Below, one piece after another: positions 60,579 through 64,000 of a stretch of 64,000 bases of DNA. A program made the translations under genes and the position numbers. Within the stretch, counting starts at the first letter, position 1. The number at the start of each line of letters is the position of its first letter. This stretch comes from Lytechinus variegatus (lineage: Eukaryota > Echinodermata > Echinoidea > Temnopleuroida > Toxopneustidae). Location of the stretch: the NCBI RefSeq assembly GCF_018143015.1, contig NC_054741.1, positions 61,377,197 to 61,441,196 of the forward strand. The letters are read 5' to 3'. A model generated the notes under the pieces. The model made no database searches and had not been told where the DNA came from. It saw nothing but the letters and a program-made list of their open reading frames with translations.

Positions 60579-62635
60579 AGTTTTGAGAGGGAAAATTAGA
60601 TGAAATAAAATATCAAAATGCAGGAATGGCAAGTGATTTACCCCTATCGTGTCCATAGCATGCCCGCATGTCTCGAGAAGGGGGGGGGGTACTATTTCTG
60701 TACAATATGCAATTTCTTTTCTTTCTCTGTACTTCAAAATGCAGTTAATGAAGCCAACCGCAGTTTACGGACTTGTTTGCAATTTACATTTTTTTTTAAT
60801 GACAGGTTGGAGCGAATCGTCCTCAGACTAAGTGTGCTTTCCCCTGCCTTCCCGTCCTTTTAGATGTCTATTAATGTGCCATTTTTTAAATAGGCCATGC
60901 ATGTGAAATATTGATATCGCAGTCGCTGGTACGCCAGCACCAAGAGAGCCTCATATAGGCCTGGTCTTACAAATGTAGATGAAATTACGAGCCCTTTATG
61001 TCTAATTGGATCACCATGACTTCGTTCTCTCAGAACACTGCTAATTTTAGTCGAGTGACCATGGGGAATGAAAGGCCTTCAGTGATTCTAAGTCTCTTTT
61101 TTTACCAGGGTCTTATAAGCTGTAATTATTTTCACCGGTCCCAGATTGTTTCACATTGTTCTTTACTCTGATCTTGTTAACTTCTCTCCCGGCTTCTCTC
61201 AAATGTGATGGAAGAGAGTAAAATCCATCAGCTACAAAATCAAGGCTATGAGACTCCGGGGAGACCCCCCCCCCCTCCTCATTCCCCTATATACCCTCCC
61301 TCAGGTCTGGATTAGCCTGGGAACTCTTGACCAATCATCGCGCAGGGTTTGATGAGCTCCGATGGAGAGTGAGTAAATGGTAAGTGGTCGGTGAGTCATC
61401 AGCAGCCAGAGAATCCCACCGGGTCGCCGATTCTTGTCCGGGGCCTGCTTGGCGGGAAACGGATCGTTACCTCGTTAAAAAGTATCTAATTTTCTTGTGC
61501 GAGTTCGTAATACACTGACGTATCAGATCTGATGTGAACCCTGGCGAAAAATACAGACAACCTCCTATACATACTACCTTTAAGTATAGGCTGCAGATGT
61601 CTGATCTTGCGTATAGCTGTGCGTTCATGATTCGGCCGCGCGAGCCATCTTTCTCATCGTCACCCCGTTCATGACGCTCAATTCGATATCGACAGCTATT
61701 GGAGAGGGGTGCATCTCAACGCTGTCTCTAGTTTTCAACGTGCGTTTTATGATCTACAGACATATTTCTACAGATTCACCCTCGAGATTCACCACTTCTT
61801 GGAGTTTCGATGGAAAGTTATCCTTCGGACAAGCAAGACATCAGTTGACACAACAAAATTGTACACAGCGTCACATCAGGCTTAAATCAGTGGACATTTA
61901 GCTTATCATCTGTTGAACTACAGAGCTTTGCAAAAATAATTCATAAGCTTGCTTAAGGACTTGAAAGGATTAATCTTTTAAAGAAGAACGGTTGAATGCT
62001 TATCAAGTTCTCTCTGGGGAACGTTATATTTCCTTTCCCCAGGTAAGATTTGGATGTACGTACCTCAGAAAGATGATTACTGCAGCAATGACAACCAGGC
62101 AGGGTGAGTTCTCAAAATTAATCATTCACAATCGAAATAAATTCACATTTGAAATTTTCTTTCGACAAAATAGGCCTATATATTCCGAAAAACATTGAAC
62201 AAACTGGTGTTAGTTCTGGGACTACAAGCAGGCAGTTCTGCTGTCTTATACCGGACATTTTATTATCACCCCATAAAGCACGAATCATGTTCAGGACGAT
62301 TCATTTCATTTCGGGATGGAAGGCGAGGGGAGGGGTGGTAGTGGACCTTGTCAGAACTTGTATTGCGTTATATTTCTCCCCAAGTCTCTTCCAAAATTGA
62401 TTGCATAATAAATTTGCCTTCTAATAAATCTCGTGGAATATATCAGTGGACATGTGGACCTACATTCTTCGAAAAAAAAGCTGCGAATTGGAACCTTTAT
62501 CAATTTGAACCTTCGACAGAAAGGGCTCCCAAAACAATGCTTTACGTGCTCAAGAAACTTACATGGTTTTATAAATTAGAACCTAAACTGGTTCTAAAGT
62601 GGCTGTTTAAGGAAATTTAGAATCTTTAATAGGGA
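60579..62635. other. non-coding stretch
   Basis: G-run at 60,680 and C-run at 61,266. No coding exon with splice support was found. The frames at 61,671-61,901 and 62,348-62,620 show nothing recognisable. Confidence 0.35.
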
Positions 62636-62637
62636 GC

Positions 62638-62960
62638 ATGGCCATACGAAGGAGGGGGGGGGCAGTTGCCCCCCAGAAGTTTTGAAACCTAACATTTTTT
62701 ACTGAAAATTCTCACAGAATTCACCAAAAGTATGCACAAAATCCTACAATTTCACTTGACAATATGCAAATACGCCCCAATGACAAGCTTAGTCGCTTCG
62801 CTTCCTCGCTTTTAATTTTTTTTTGGTAAAAAAATTACGCTTGCTGCCCTCATCTGCAAAAAAATATGCGTACCTTGATAGGAAACATATAAAGGTTGCA
62901 AATACGGGACAAACATAGCACCCTCTAAGAAACTTTTTTCTGAGAGTGCGCATAGTATTT
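62638..62960. mobile_element. G-run repeat fragment
   Basis: ATGGCCATACGAAGGAGGGG with GGGGGCAGTTGCCCCCCAGA, followed by TTAGTCGCTTCGCTTCCTCG. The pattern matches the other poly-G fragments. Right end unclear. Confidence 0.5.
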
Positions 62961-64000
62961 TTTTTTTAAATTACAATAAAAATGAGAGATGTATTCATGA
63001 AATCTATGATGTATTTTTGTAATGATTCACTATAAAGAATAATTGTAAACTTTCATATCGAAATTTAGAAAACATAACATCATCTGCGAGATATTTTGAT
63101 TGAAAGTTGACTTTACACCTTAATGATAGCCCAAGAAAATCACTTATTTATTTTTTTTTAATATCTCGAAGGATCATCTATGTAGGAATTGGATATCAAG
63201 AGGATATCAAAGACAATAATCACGTGTACAGTGCAACAATTCTGATAATTTTTTTTGTTTATTTCCTCCTTTGATTTCAAGATATTGTATCCGGGTTTCT
63301 TTTAGACATTGATTTCTTTGAGTGGCCTAAAAATGAAGACAATATACATCATTAATGCATGCCGCATAGTGTAAACAGCGTAAATGTGTCTTCGCGTTCA
63401 AGTTTTACAATGTGTTGAATAATTTTCATTACGTTGGAAAGCTCAGAATGGAAAACCAGAAATATCCCACGAGCTTAGGCCGATATTGCCCGAATCATGG
63501 ATGAGTGCAATATTACTCCAATCGAGGATGAATCCATTTGCTTTATTTAATATGTCAAATACTCTTTATCGAACGATGACTCGGATGGTGACAAACTGTC
63601 CACGTAAACACTGCAATGTCATAACCCATAATGAAAGTTTACTACCGTAGTAATTATGGTACTGTATATGTTTACAAGGGGGTATGATACTGCACCCATG
63701 CATTTCCTACATATTTTCGTTCTGGGATATTCCAATACGATTTAGCGGACCTATGCCAAATTCAGCAGGAATGACTTTGGCCCTCGTTTGGCAGCGGTTT
63801 CTTTTGCTTCCTTAATAGGAAAGGTGAGGTAGGATTTTTGGCCTTGCTTTTAATATATGCAGCCATTGGATGATGAGGGCGGGGCAGCGGCTTAAAAAGG
63901 AAAATAAACAAGATGAGGGAAAGTGGGTTTGATAGACAAGAGAAAGATAATGATATATGGCAAAACAAAAAAAAATGTTTTGAAAAATATTCCTTATTGG
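62961..64000. other. window edge, non-coding
   Basis: AT-rich, no supported feature. Confidence 0.35.

Noticed and set aside
61671-62620. Candidate small genes near the right end
   Set aside because: Frames are short, without motif, homologous partner or splice sites.

Overview
The window is a gene-poor, intron-rich animal nuclear region. It has AT-rich spacers, several tRNA-derived SINEs, many short inverted-repeat (MITE-like) elements with G/C homopolymer ends, frequent TACATGTA words, and large micro- and minisatellites. Together these suggest a marine deuterostome invertebrate, most likely an echinoderm. That is an inference from style; no species marker is present.

One complete host gene can be assembled, on the minus strand from about 55,436 down to 26,058. 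It encodes a BEN-domain nuclear protein. Nine coding exons join with matching phases at every junction and good splice sites. The layout is an N-terminal YALVEW-type domain (exon 1), a short linker (exon 2), a basic nuclear-localisation stretch (exon 3), low-complexity acidic segments (exons 4-5), a leucine-rich coiled coil (end of exon 5), a basic linker (exons 6-7) and the BEN domain (exon 8 plus the last exon). The last exon exists in two homologous versions (9a and 9b), which predicts 519-aa and 537-aa isoforms differing in the final part of the BEN domain and in the tail.

The left 20 kb is a graveyard of one minus-strand gene family: a THAP exon tandemly triplicated in frame, an RNase-H-like (DDE) transposase segment, three copies of a C-terminal segment, a 370-bp repeat present twice, and a well-spliced but unrecognised 79-codon exon. 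A gag-like fossil of an LTR element lies near 16.5-16.8 kb. Between 9.4 and 12.8 kb sits a large composite palindrome with other repeats nested in it.

The BEN gene introns and the flanks (18-26 kb, 34-64 kb) are mostly repeats. They include at least a dozen inverted-repeat elements, several present twice. There is a roughly 150-bp-period array whose units carry perfect DR1 nuclear-receptor motifs. One TA-flanked element has its terminal repeat grown into a 31-bp minisatellite. Two related elements carrying ACCATT-rich arrays lie in opposite orientation. A roughly 700-bp TAG trinucleotide tract and four tRNA-derived SINEs complete the picture. The right-hand 8 kb shows no gene I can support.
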